Shown here: one piece after another, positions 17,602 to 24,973 of the stretch | Numbering within the stretch: position 1 is the first letter of the stretch | How the letters are laid out: every line of letters starts with the position of its first letter | The notes under the pieces: generated by a model | The model's input: the letters and a program-made list of their open reading frames with translations, nothing else | Told to the model about the DNA's origin: nothing | The model's database searches: none | DNA from: Streptomyces griseofuscus | Lineage (GTDB): Bacteria; Actinomycetota; Actinomycetes; Streptomycetales; Streptomycetaceae | NCBI RefSeq assembly: GCF_014673495.1 | Contig: NZ_CP051006.1 | Coordinates: forward strand, 1,674,001 to 1,738,000 | Direction of reading: 5' to 3' | Length of the DNA stretch: 64,000 nt | Translations under genes and position numbers: made by a program

Positions 17602-18714
17602 ATGATCCCCGCGATAGCCAGCCGCGTCCCCCTGGTCCGCCGCACCAAGGCACCCGCGCTCCCCTTGGAGGAGCGCATCACCCACCTCACCGGGCTGACC
17701 GTCGCGCCCGCAGGTGCGAGCCACCACGACCTGGTGGCCCGCACCTGCGGGGTCCTCAACTACGCCGCGCTCATCGCCTCCGACATCGGCCTGCCCGACC
17801 TGGCCGAGGAACTGTGCTGGCGCCAGCACCACGTCTTTGCCAACGCCGGACACCTCAGCGGCCGGGTCGCCGTCATGTCACTCATGCCACTCGTCAACCT
17901 CGCCCGGCTGCGGACTCGCGCCGGCCACGGCGAACTCGCCTACAGCTTGTTGCGCTGCCTCAACGACGCTGCCCGGCACCGGAACAAGACCGACATCGAC
18001 GGCCGCACCGTCGACCTCTCATCGCTGACCGGCACGGACGAGGACCACCGCACGGTGTGCCAGGAGCTGTACATCACCCTGCTCGTGGACGGCGCCCGCG
18101 CCCTCGCTCAAATCGGCCGGTGGACCGAGGCAGCCGACGCCATGGCCCAGCACCGCGGCATCGGCAACCGCCTCCTCGACGGCCGGCAGATCAAGATCAT
18201 GGCCCTGATGGAGCAGGGCCTGGACCAGCAGGCCCGCGGCCTGATCGACACCACCCAGCCCACGGCGCCCTGGGAGAGTGCCATCGCCCTCCTCCTACAC
18301 GCCCACTGCCGGCCCGAAGACACCCCCGTTCCTGAACCCGACCTTGACCGCACCCTGGAAAAGGCCCTCCAGCTCCTTGCCCACCCCGATCCGCCGACCG
18401 CCGCCTTCCAGACCCGGACGGGCCTGTCAGCCCTGGAGCTGGACCGCACCGGACGACATACCGCCCGCATACTCGACTCCCTCGTCAGCGTCGCCCGACT
18501 CGACGCATACGCCGCACGAGACGCACTGCACCACACCGTCGCCGCGTCCGCCCTGGACGACGGGGCGACAGACGCGCTTAACGCAGTGGTCGCCGCGGCC
18601 GGACTGGGATCCGGCGTCCTCTCCGCCCACCACCACGAGGCTCTGACAGACGCGGTCGACCACGCCGAGACAGGACTGGAACGGCTGCTGCAAGCCAGCC
18701 CAGATCCCCACTAG
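17602..18714 (+). CDS. Hypothetical helical protein at the end of the lanthipeptide operon
   Basis: 370 residues from ATG 17602, 4 nt after the methyltransferase stop. The sequence is almost wholly alpha-helical with Ala/Leu-rich TPR-like pairs (DLAEELCWRQHHVF, RLRTRAGHGELAYSLLRCL, GARALAQIGRWTEAADAM). No catalytic motif, signal peptide or membrane helix is seen. The spacing indicates it belongs to the lanthipeptide operon, perhaps as a scaffold or regulator. Confidence 0.65.
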   Translation: MIPAIASRVPLVRRTKAPALPLEERITHLTGLTVAPAGASHHDLVARTCGVLNYAALIASDIGLPDLAEELCWRQHHVFANAGHLSGRVAVMSLMPLVNLARLRTRAGHGELAYSLLRCLNDAARHRNKTDIDGRTVDLSSLTGTDEDHRTVCQELYITLLVDGARALAQIGRWTEAADAMAQHRGIGNRLLDGRQIKIMALMEQGLDQQARGLIDTTQPTAPWESAIALLLHAHCRPEDTPVPEPDLDRTLEKALQLLAHPDPPTAAFQTRTGLSALELDRTGRHTARILDSLVSVARLDAYAARDALHHTVAASALDDGATDALNAVVAAAGLGSGVLSAHHHEALTDAVDHAETGLERLLQASPDPH

Positions 18715-18784
18715 AAAGGGGCTCCCAGGATGATCCGCCGTGCTGCTCACGCCGGTTGGCGCATTCGGCGGTTCGGCCATTGAC

Positions 18785-18973
18785 AGCGGATACGCCGGTG
18801 GTGGCCCTCTCAACGGCGGCAAGCTCGCGCAGGTCGGTCTGGATGGCCTGGGCACCCGGCGGCCCCATGAGGGGCCACCGGTCGAGGAGCCGCAGGGGGA
18901 TGCCGGAGGCTGCGAGGTCTGCGGCCAGGCGGGTGTCGATGGCGCCGGCGGCCCCGGTGATCAGCAGCGTCAC
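18785..18973 (-). pseudogene. Truncated NAD(P)-dependent epimerase remnant
   Basis: GTG 18973 overlaps the stop of the upstream F420-ligase gene by 4 nt, as for a genuine next operon member. The reading begins LLITGAAGAIDTRLAADLAA, a Rossmann TGxxGxxG start with Asp in place of the final Gly, followed by LRLLDRWP and DLRELAAVERAT. Similarity stops near 18785; only unrelated sequence follows before the convergent lanthipeptide operon ends at 18714. This is the first 60-odd codons of an epimerase/dehydratase, cut by a rearrangement. Confidence 0.65.
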
Positions 18974-19698
18974 GGCCGGTGGTGCAGCGCTGCTGCGACT
19001 CCCTCGTCGCTGGCGGTGTAGGCGATGCCGCGCAGGACGGCGACGGGAGCGCCGCGCCCGCGCTGGCCGAGGATGATTCCGGCCGCGGCGGCGATCAGGT
19101 CGGTGAAGGTCTCCTCCTGCCGCTTTCCGCCGTGTTCGGTGATCCGCAGCGGGGCGATGCCGGCGGCGCCGATGGAGATGACGGTGGCCCCGCGCCGGTC
19201 GGCGCGGCCGTCGGAGTCTGCGACGACTACCGCGACGTCGGCACCGGTGTGGGTGATCAACGCGTCCCGCAGGGCGCGGGCGGAGGCGTCCGGGTCGACC
19301 GGCAGCAGCCAGGCGCCCTCGGTGCCGGCGCGGTCGATCCCGGCGGAAGTGAGCTGGTAGCCCAGGCGGTGCCGGGCGATGATGGGGCCCTTGTCGGTGG
19401 CCAGGAAGTAGTCGCTGGCGGAGTCGAGGATCAGCTGCACGAGCGGGGCCGGCTTGCCCGTCTTGCCCGCCAACTCCTGGGCTTCGGGGCCGGGGGTCAC
19501 GGTGCCCAGGTCGATGTACCGCTTCTCGGCGATGGAGACGGCTTTGCTCGCGATGACGACGATGTCCCCGTCCTGCAGCGCGGTATCGGTGCGGGTGAGG
19601 ACGTCGGTGATGGTGGCGGCCAGGTCGTCGCCCATCTGGAGTTCGGGGAACGGTTCCAGGGCGAAGGCCGAGAAGCCGGAGGTCGGGGTGGCGGTCAT
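18970..19698 (-). CDS. CofE-like coenzyme F420-0:L-glutamate ligase
   Basis: 242 residues from ATG 19698 with GCAGGAG upstream. The CofE/FbiB N-domain pattern is clear: DGDIVVIASKAVSIAEKRYI near 44-63, GADVAVVVADSDGRADRRGA near 157, then ISIGAAGIAPL. CofE forms GTP-dependent amide bonds between a phospho-lactyl carboxylate and glutamate. Actinobacterial F420 synthesis normally uses FbiB, in which this domain is fused to a nitroreductase-like domain. Here the ligase stands alone inside a biosynthetic operon, so it may glutamylate or aminoacylate a pathway intermediate rather than F420. It overlaps its neighbours by 4 nt on each side. Confidence 0.82.
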   Translation of the reverse strand: MTATPTSGFSAFALEPFPELQMGDDLAATITDVLTRTDTALQDGDIVVIASKAVSIAEKRYIDLGTVTPGPEAQELAGKTGKPAPLVQLILDSASDYFLATDKGPIIARHRLGYQLTSAGIDRAGTEGAWLLPVDPDASARALRDALITHTGADVAVVVADSDGRADRRGATVISIGAAGIAPLRITEHGGKRQEETFTDLIAAAAGIILGQRGRGAPVAVLRGIAYTASDEGVAAALHHRP

Positions 19699-20753
19699 CG
19701 GCGGGCTCCTGCGGGAGTGAGGATGTAGTGGTGCAGGCGGGCGTGGGCGCCGGCGAGTCGTTCGGCCCGCTGCCGGGTGGTGGCGTGCTGCCCGAGGGTG
19801 AGCCAGTCGTGGACGCGCCGGAGGTAGTACGGCCACAACCGGCGGGCCGCTTCGGTCGCCGACGCGCCAGAGTTGACGGCGTGCCAGGCGTCCGCGGCGG
19901 GCAGCGGCCAGGGGCGTTCATCGTATCCGCCGAGGTGTGGGCCAAAGCTGTCCAGCGTTGTCAGCATGGTCGCGAGGCGGGTGGGCTCCACTGCACGGTC
20001 AGCAACCCGGTACGACGCCTGGTTCTGGCCCCGGGGGACGGGCACCGGGCGGCGAGCGGCGGTCAGGTGCAGCAGCACGGGGACGGCCTGCTGGTAGATA
20101 GCCGGGAGGTGGGGGAAGGACCCGGCGTGCTGCTTGGGCCGGTCGAACCGTACGGAGACGATCGGCCCAATGGTTGCGACGGTCAGCAACAGGAAGGCGT
20201 CGATGCCGTATCCGTCTACGCACGCCGCTACTTCTGCGGGCAGCGCCGCGACAGCTCGGAGGGCGGCGTCCAGGGCGGCAGCGGAGAGGGTGATGTCCCC
20301 GGCCAGCGGCTGGGGCACGTCGTGGCCGCTGGTGGCGGCGATCAGCGGCCGGGCGAGGTGGTTGGTGAGGTTGGCCTCGTCCCAGTAGCGCGGATAGTCG
20401 GCGATGGCCACCGCAGCCCCGGCCCGGACGCGGTCCAGTAGCGCGCGGTAGACGGCCGGATCGGGATTGCGGGTATCGGTGTCAGCGATCAGCACTGCTT
20501 CGGCCGTCGCGATTTCGCTGCGACAGGCGGCGGCCAGGATCTGGGTGCCCTTGCCTCGCACCAGGTCGGTCAGCGGCACCTTCGCCGTCGTCGTGCCGGT
20601 GGCGGCGAACTGCCGCGCGGTTGCCGGGGTGTCGGAGGAGTCGGCGTGGACGATGACCGCCCCCAGGTCGTCGAGGGCCGCATCGACGGCCGTCGTGACG
20701 GCGGCGATGGTGGCGGGCTCGTTGCGGCTGGGCAGAATCGCGGCGAGGCTCAT
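19695..20753 (-). CDS. GT-A glycosyltransferase (GT2/GpgS-like)
   Basis: 352 residues from ATG 20753. The N-terminus AAILPSRNEPATIAAVTTAV is a GT-A nucleotide-sugar fold, GKGTQILAAA at about 68 is the GKG-type motif, and the metal-binding DxD is DTD at 91-93 followed by NPDP. These resemble glucosyl-3-phosphoglycerate synthase-like transferases. The acceptor is unknown. Overlaps of 4 nt with the P-loop gene upstream and the ligase gene downstream indicate one transcript. Confidence 0.78.
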   Translation of the reverse strand: MSLAAILPSRNEPATIAAVTTAVDAALDDLGAVIVHADSSDTPATARQFAATGTTTAKVPLTDLVRGKGTQILAAACRSEIATAEAVLIADTDTRNPDPAVYRALLDRVRAGAAVAIADYPRYWDEANLTNHLARPLIAATSGHDVPQPLAGDITLSAAALDAALRAVAALPAEVAACVDGYGIDAFLLLTVATIGPIVSVRFDRPKQHAGSFPHLPAIYQQAVPVLLHLTAARRPVPVPRGQNQASYRVADRAVEPTRLATMLTTLDSFGPHLGGYDERPWPLPAADAWHAVNSGASATEAARRLWPYYLRRVHDWLTLGQHATTRQRAERLAGAHARLHHYILTPAGARR

Positions 20754-21628
20754 CCGTTCTCGTCCTCCTTGCTCAACAGGTCGGCGGCCGTCTCGGGATC
20801 GGGGGCGTGCAGATAGTCGAACTGGCAGCTGGCAAGCCGGGTGATGAGGTGGCTGCGCCAGCGGGCCAGCCCGGGGGTGTCCAGCGGCCACACCGGCCCG
20901 TACGGAACCCCGGTGACGCCGTTCAGCGGGGTGGGCAGGCCGGAGATGGAGCGGCCCAGCAGCTCGTGCAGCCGCAGCCGCTCGTTCACCGACAGCGGCA
21001 CTGCGGGCGTTATCGACGCCGTGCCCAGGGCGGGGTGCACGGCCAGGTGCACGATGTGGGCCAGCGGGGCAGGGCCGACGGCGAACGGCTCCAGGGCACG
21101 GTGGGGCTTCGGGGCCAGTGGCTGGGCCGGGTCGCGGACGGCGGCGGTGGACTTGCCCGGCCAGACCGCCACCGTGCCGTCGCCGCTCTCGCCGAGGACG
21201 ACGAGGTCGTCACCGGCATGCGTCCAGCCGCGTGCCGCGAGGGCGAGCGCGGTGGACGTCTTGCCCGCGCCTTTCGTACCGAGCAGCAGCACCGCTCGTC
21301 CCTCGGGCACTATCAGCGCGGTGGCATGCACCGTGATCTTGAGCTGCTGCTGGCGGACGCGTTCGAGCGCGGTGTAGGTGACGTACGCCAGCGTGTCCGA
21401 GGCGGTGACGGACGGGGGAAGCCGCAGGCGCACGGTGTCCCCTGTGACGGTGACTGCTGCGGAGCCCCTGGTGACTTCGACGTCGACCGATTCCGTGGCG
21501 GAGGCGGCCGTGAGGCTCCATCCGCCGGGCAGGGCCCGGTCGGCCGCCCGCGCGGCCGTGGCGTCCAGACGCTCGGGCAGGGCGAGGAGAGCGGAAACGT
21601 GGCCGGTGGCGAGCCGGTGGGTGCTCAC
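20750..21628 (-). CDS. HPr-kinase-like P-loop protein
   Basis: 292 residues from GTG 21628. Residues 1-95 form an N-terminal domain of unknown type. The Walker A motif GTKGAGKT is at 117-124, followed by TALALAARGWTHAGDDLVVL, the layout of HprK-related kinases found beside many biosynthetic genes. PLNGVTGVPYGPVWPLD near residue 240 is also typical of these small kinases. Likely reaction: phosphorylation of a small molecule or peptide side chain; the substrate is unknown. Coupled by 4-nt overlaps at both ends. Confidence 0.7.
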   Translation of the reverse strand: MSTHRLATGHVSALLALPERLDATAARAADRALPGGWSLTAASATESVDVEVTRGSAAVTVTGDTVRLRLPPSVTASDTLAYVTYTALERVRQQQLKITVHATALIVPEGRAVLLLGTKGAGKTSTALALAARGWTHAGDDLVVLGESGDGTVAVWPGKSTAAVRDPAQPLAPKPHRALEPFAVGPAPLAHIVHLAVHPALGTASITPAVPLSVNERLRLHELLGRSISGLPTPLNGVTGVPYGPVWPLDTPGLARWRSHLITRLASCQFDYLHAPDPETAADLLSKEDENG

Positions 21629-22851
21629 CCCGCTGCTCGCTCCAGGTCGGCCAGCAGCTCCTCGACCGGGGCGACGGCGGGCAGGTACTGGCCGGCCAGC
21701 AGGTCCTCCATCCAGTCCGTGCGGGACAGCGTGGCCCGCACCAGCTCCTCGGCCGCCCCGGGCGGTGCCTGGTTGACCGTGGTGATCTCGATCGAGGCGG
21801 GCTCGTCGTACGGGGCGCCGTTGCGCCACAGCAGCGCGATACGGCAGGGCCCGAACTCGGCGGCCACCGCGCGGGCGGCCTCATCGGCGAGCCATCCGCC
21901 GACCTTGCCGACGTGGTAGGCCGGGTTCTTCCCGAACGTCGCCTCGTTCCCGGCCAGGTGGGCGCCGCTGATCACGCCGGTGCGGGCGTTGCCCCGGCCC
22001 ACGAGGCCGTCCTCGCCGTAGTCGACAGCCGACCCCGACAGCGTGAAGTACTGCCCGGAGAGCGGTCCGGTGCGGGAGTTGCGAGTGTTGCACACCACCG
22101 TCACCCGGCCCGGCAGCCGCTGAGCGAGCAGGTTGGTCAGCTCGCCGGCCGTGGCGGTGACCGCGTCGTCGAACTCGGCGGAGCTGCTCAGGTGCCCGGC
22201 CAGGGCGGGCACGCACACGGTCACCGTCCAGTTCGAGCTGTCGCGGACGGCGAGGGCCTTGATGTCGCTGCCTGCCCACGGCAAGCGGCGGAACCACGCC
22301 TCGGCCAGCAGCACCACGGTCTCCGTGACCGTGCGCGGGACCGAGCCGACGAGGTAGGCGGTGTCATTGGAAAACGCCCTTCGCCGCTCGGGCAGATCGT
22401 CCGGGGAGCGGGGCGCGAACCAGTGGGGGAACTTGGAGGAGTCGGTCGTCTCGTGCCTCACCTCCAGCTTCACCCGGCCGAAGCCCGGCAGGGCAATGCG
22501 CAGGTGGTCGACGACGGCCTGCTCCAGGATCTCTCGCACCGGCAGCGGGCGGCCGGCGAAGCTGGTGGAGATCCGGCCGCCGAAGACGACCCGCAGCGGC
22601 CGGTCGTACACGCCGTCGGTGTCGGTGAAGGCGGCCCGGCCGCCGAGGACAGCGACCTTGTCCAGGTTGTGGTGCAGCACCGCCCCCGCCACGTCCAGGC
22701 AGTGCCGGCTGTAGCGGATGGAGGCCAGCTCGGCGATGCCGTCGGCGAGGGTGTCGGGGTGGCCGATCCCTTTGCGTTCGACGACCTCGACCGGCAGCTC
22801 ATGCGGCAGCGGCGTGCGCGGCGCGGACAACGCGGGCGTCGCGGTAGACAC
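21625..22851 (-). CDS. Archaeal-type S-adenosylmethionine synthetase
   Basis: 408 residues from GTG 22851; GGAGG is 9 nt upstream (a TTG at 22857 is an alternative). The motif VERKGIGHPDTLADGIAE near the N-terminus and GNEATFGKNPAYHVGKVG near residue 310 match the archaeal methionine adenosyltransferase family (AdoMet_Synthase), which is unrelated in sequence to bacterial MetK. The reaction makes SAM from methionine and ATP. Such genes are rare in bacteria and usually sit in specialised-metabolite loci. Here it could supply the methyltransferase at 32614 or transfer a modified adenosyl group. The start overlaps the end of the Gfo/Idh gene. Confidence 0.85.
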   Translation of the reverse strand: MSTATPALSAPRTPLPHELPVEVVERKGIGHPDTLADGIAELASIRYSRHCLDVAGAVLHHNLDKVAVLGGRAAFTDTDGVYDRPLRVVFGGRISTSFAGRPLPVREILEQAVVDHLRIALPGFGRVKLEVRHETTDSSKFPHWFAPRSPDDLPERRRAFSNDTAYLVGSVPRTVTETVVLLAEAWFRRLPWAGSDIKALAVRDSSNWTVTVCVPALAGHLSSSAEFDDAVTATAGELTNLLAQRLPGRVTVVCNTRNSRTGPLSGQYFTLSGSAVDYGEDGLVGRGNARTGVISGAHLAGNEATFGKNPAYHVGKVGGWLADEAARAVAAEFGPCRIALLWRNGAPYDEPASIEITTVNQAPPGAAEELVRATLSRTDWMEDLLAGQYLPAVAPVEELLADLERAAG

Positions 22852-23167
22852 GGTCAATCACCTCCAGCGGGCGCCGCAGCGCCGTCAGCGGGAACAGGCA
22901 TGGGTGGGCGGGACGGCCCTCGGCGGCGTCCAACACCGCGGCGTACATCGCGCGCCGCAAGGCCGCGTGCGTAGGGGCGGCGGCGATCTCGCCGAGTCCG
23001 GCTTCGAGGTTCCGGCCGCGAACGGCAAGGCGGCGCCCGTCGGCGAGGTGGAGGACGAGTTCGTGGGCCGGCGGGCCGTCGTGGTCGACGCGGGCGTCGA
23101 TGTGCACCATGGCCCCGCCGGCGAGGACGATGGCGGCGGTGACGTGGTCCTCGGTCTCCGCCAGGCA
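22799..23167 (-). pseudogene. Gfo/Idh/MocA oxidoreductase, 3' fragment
   Basis: This is the C-terminal 122 codons of the oxidoreductase whose 5' part lies at 28756-29322. It resumes with CLAETEDHVTAAIVLAGGAM, then RGRNLEAGLGEIAAAPTHAA and PLEVIDRVYRDARVV, a typical substrate-domain end of the Gfo/Idh family. It lacks its own NAD-binding domain and starts exactly at the left boundary of the Tn554-like insertion. Joining the two fragments at the shared CCGG gives an uninterrupted frame of about 311 residues. Confidence 0.85.
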
Positions 23168-23184
23168 CCGGTTTCTCTGGGGGC
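23168..23184. repeat. Left end of the Tn554-like element
   Basis: Target core CCGGT (23168-23172) is followed by the terminal 12-mer TTCTCTGGGGGC. The complement of the 12-mer is at 28743-28754. No second copy of the 12-mer was noticed near this end. Confidence 0.75.
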
Positions 23185-23322
23185 AACCGTGTGGCGCGAG
23201 GCGAGTGGAGACCACTTTGTGCAGCTCAGCGCTGGTGTGATCGACAGTATCGTGTGCAACACCTGTGGCGCTACTGCCGGGTCGCCAAGCGGGATTGCCG
23301 ACCCGGCAGCGGAGGTTCGGTG

Positions 23323-23754
23323 TCAGTGTTCGGCGCCCTTCGCGCGGATGTCGGAGGCTGGCGGCACGGGGGTGGAAACCAGCAAGAGTGCGGCAAACGC
23401 AAGGGGAGCGGCTGTCTGGTACCCGATCCACACCTCGCCCCCGGCACTGCCGTCCTGCCACGCCATCAGTAAGCCGGCAAGCGCCGTCAGCACCCAGCCG
23501 CTGTCGTAGGCGACCATGAGCCGCATGTAGGTGCGGATCGGGTGACTGCGCACAAACTTGATCTCGATCCCGCCGCCGATCAGCAAGGCGACGCCGGAGA
23601 CGGCCATCAACCAGGCGGACACGCCAAGTAGATCGCCAAGCCAGGAAGCGCCAATTAAGTAGGCGGCACCGAGCACTACCTTGAAGACACCGTCAGCGAT
23701 GATCCCCGCCAAGCGGCGCGTCGCTGACGGTGTCGCAGCCTGGGCCTGCGTCAT
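23323..23754 (-). CDS. Four-helix integral membrane protein (transposon cargo)
   Basis: 143 residues from ATG 23754, with GAGGAA upstream. Hydrophobic segments lie at about 22-44 (VFKVVLGAAYLIGASWLGDL), 46-64, 82-100 and 112-130. No transport signature is recognised. It is divergent from the TetR gene across a 60-bp intergenic region containing two palindromes, so it is the likely regulatory target, perhaps conferring efflux or membrane protection. Confidence 0.65.
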   Translation of the reverse strand: MTQAQAATPSATRRLAGIIADGVFKVVLGAAYLIGASWLGDLLGVSAWLMAVSGVALLIGGGIEIKFVRSHPIRTYMRLMVAYDSGWVLTALAGLLMAWQDGSAGGEVWIGYQTAAPLAFAALLLVSTPVPPASDIRAKGAEH

Positions 23755-23786
23755 GAGCGTTCCTCCCTGATGCCTGTCCCACTCCC

Positions 23787-23816
23787 GTAACGTTGTTACT
23801 AGAATAATGGAATTAT
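23787..23816. promoter_or_regulatory. Palindromes between membrane protein and tetR, probable operator
   Basis: GTAAC-GTT-GTTAC (23787-23799) and ATAAT-GGA-ATTAT (23804-23816) lie back to back in the short divergent intergenic region; the second runs into the tetR start codon. TetR proteins bind such palindromes and commonly autoregulate, so either could be the operator. Confidence 0.5.
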
Positions 23817-24447
23817 GAGAATGACGAGAGCGGAAACCAAGGAACGCAACCGCCGCGCCCTGCTGGATGCTGCCTTCCAAGTCGTCTCCCGGGATGGGCA
23901 CCGCGCAAGGCTCGACGAGATCGCTGAGCAGGCCGGCCTGACGACCGGCGCTGTCTACTCACTGTTCGGCAGCAAGGGCGGCCTGGTAGCAGCCTTGGTC
24001 ACCGACTACCTGCGGCCGCACTATGAAGAGATCGAGCAGGTGATCCCCGCAGAGATGGATCTCCTGGAAGCGGTTGAAGCCTTTGCCCGGTACTACCGGC
24101 GCAGCTGCGATGCCCCGGCCGCGATCTCTGCCCTGTCGTTGCAGATCACCCTGCTGGACATGGCCTTGCACGACCCCGAACTCGGTTCCCAGCTCGCCGC
24201 GTCCGTCCAGACGCAGGAGAGCCACCTGATCGCGTTGTTCACCGGCAGATCACACAACGGGAAAGCCGTGACGTCGCATCAGGCACAACGTCTGGTTACC
24301 GCGCTCAGGGCACTGTTCGTCGGTCTCACGCAGGGAGTCATCCTGGGCCTCGCCCCCGGTGCCGACGAGCAGTACTTCGCCGATACCGCCTGCGCCCTGG
24401 TGTCCAACGCGACCCTCATCGATCAGGACGTCGACGCCCCTGCGTGA
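23815..24447 (+). CDS. TetR family transcriptional regulator (transposon cargo)
   Basis: 210 residues from ATG 23815 (ATG 23821 also possible). The TetR HTH is at about 10-55: RNRRALLDAAFQVVSRDGHR, then LDEIAEQAGLTTGAVYSLFG. The C-terminal ligand domain is helical. It is convergent with the tnpC-like gene, leaving 1 nt between stops. Base composition is slightly lower in GC than the surrounding operon, in keeping with imported cargo. Confidence 0.85.
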   Translation: MRMTRAETKERNRRALLDAAFQVVSRDGHRARLDEIAEQAGLTTGAVYSLFGSKGGLVAALVTDYLRPHYEEIEQVIPAEMDLLEAVEAFARYYRRSCDAPAAISALSLQITLLDMALHDPELGSQLAASVQTQESHLIALFTGRSHNGKAVTSHQAQRLVTALRALFVGLTQGVILGLAPGADEQYFADTACALVSNATLIDQDVDAPA

Positions 24448-24448
24448 T

Positions 24449-24973
24449 TCAGCCGCGTTGGTTCAGGGCTCTGGTCAGATCTCGGTTGGCCTCCCTCGCG
24501 GCATCGAGATCGGACCGGGCCTCCTCCAACGCGGAGGTCAGTTCGACGTTGTGCTGCTCCAGCCTCGTGATCTTCCGCTGGAGCTCGTCGATGTCCGCTG
24601 GAGCTCCGAGCCCTGACTCCTGCCATGCCTGAGTTCCCAGCGCCTGCGACAGCCGCTTCTCCAACTGCTGGACGCGGGCGGCGAGGCGGGCGTTGCGAGC
24701 CTGGGCGTTCGCGAGGTCGGCTTGGAGCGAGGCTCGGCTCACTGGCGAAGTGCCTGCCGGGTCCTGAGTCGCAGGTTCGAGCTCGGCCGCGTGCACGATT
24801 TCCAGCAGGTCGCGGTGACGGTAGAGGAAGCTGCGATCGACTCCGGCTTGCCGGGCGATCGCCGAGACGCTGATGGGCGTGCCGTTCCTCGCGGCGTTCT
24901 TGACTGCGGTGGCGACGCGCTGGCGGCGTCGCTCGGTGTCGGCCTGCCGGCCGTCGCGCATGGCAGGGATCAC
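24449..24973 (-). CDS. TnpC-like/DUF6262 accessory protein
   Basis: 174 residues from ATG 24973, overlapping the upstream recombinase stop by 4 nt. Residues 15-60 hold a winged-helix-like segment (GTPISVSAIARQAGVDRSFL, then YRHRDLL). Residues 80-170 form a long coiled coil (LEKRLSQALG, DIDELQRKITRLEQHNVELT). This is the third, small partner found with paired tyrosine recombinases in Tn554-type elements, thought to assist strand choice or efficiency. Confidence 0.75.
   Translation of the reverse strand: MIPAMRDGRQADTERRRQRVATAVKNAARNGTPISVSAIARQAGVDRSFLYRHRDLLEIVHAAELEPATQDPAGTSPVSRASLQADLANAQARNARLAARVQQLEKRLSQALGTQAWQESGLGAPADIDELQRKITRLEQHNVELTSALEEARSDLDAAREANRDLTRALNQRG

Noticed and set aside
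15525..17759. 744-codon minus-strand open frame opposite the lanthipeptide methyltransferase
   Set aside because: The plus strand carries clear catalytic motifs and operon spacing; the minus frame is low-complexity Gly/Val/Arg sequence.
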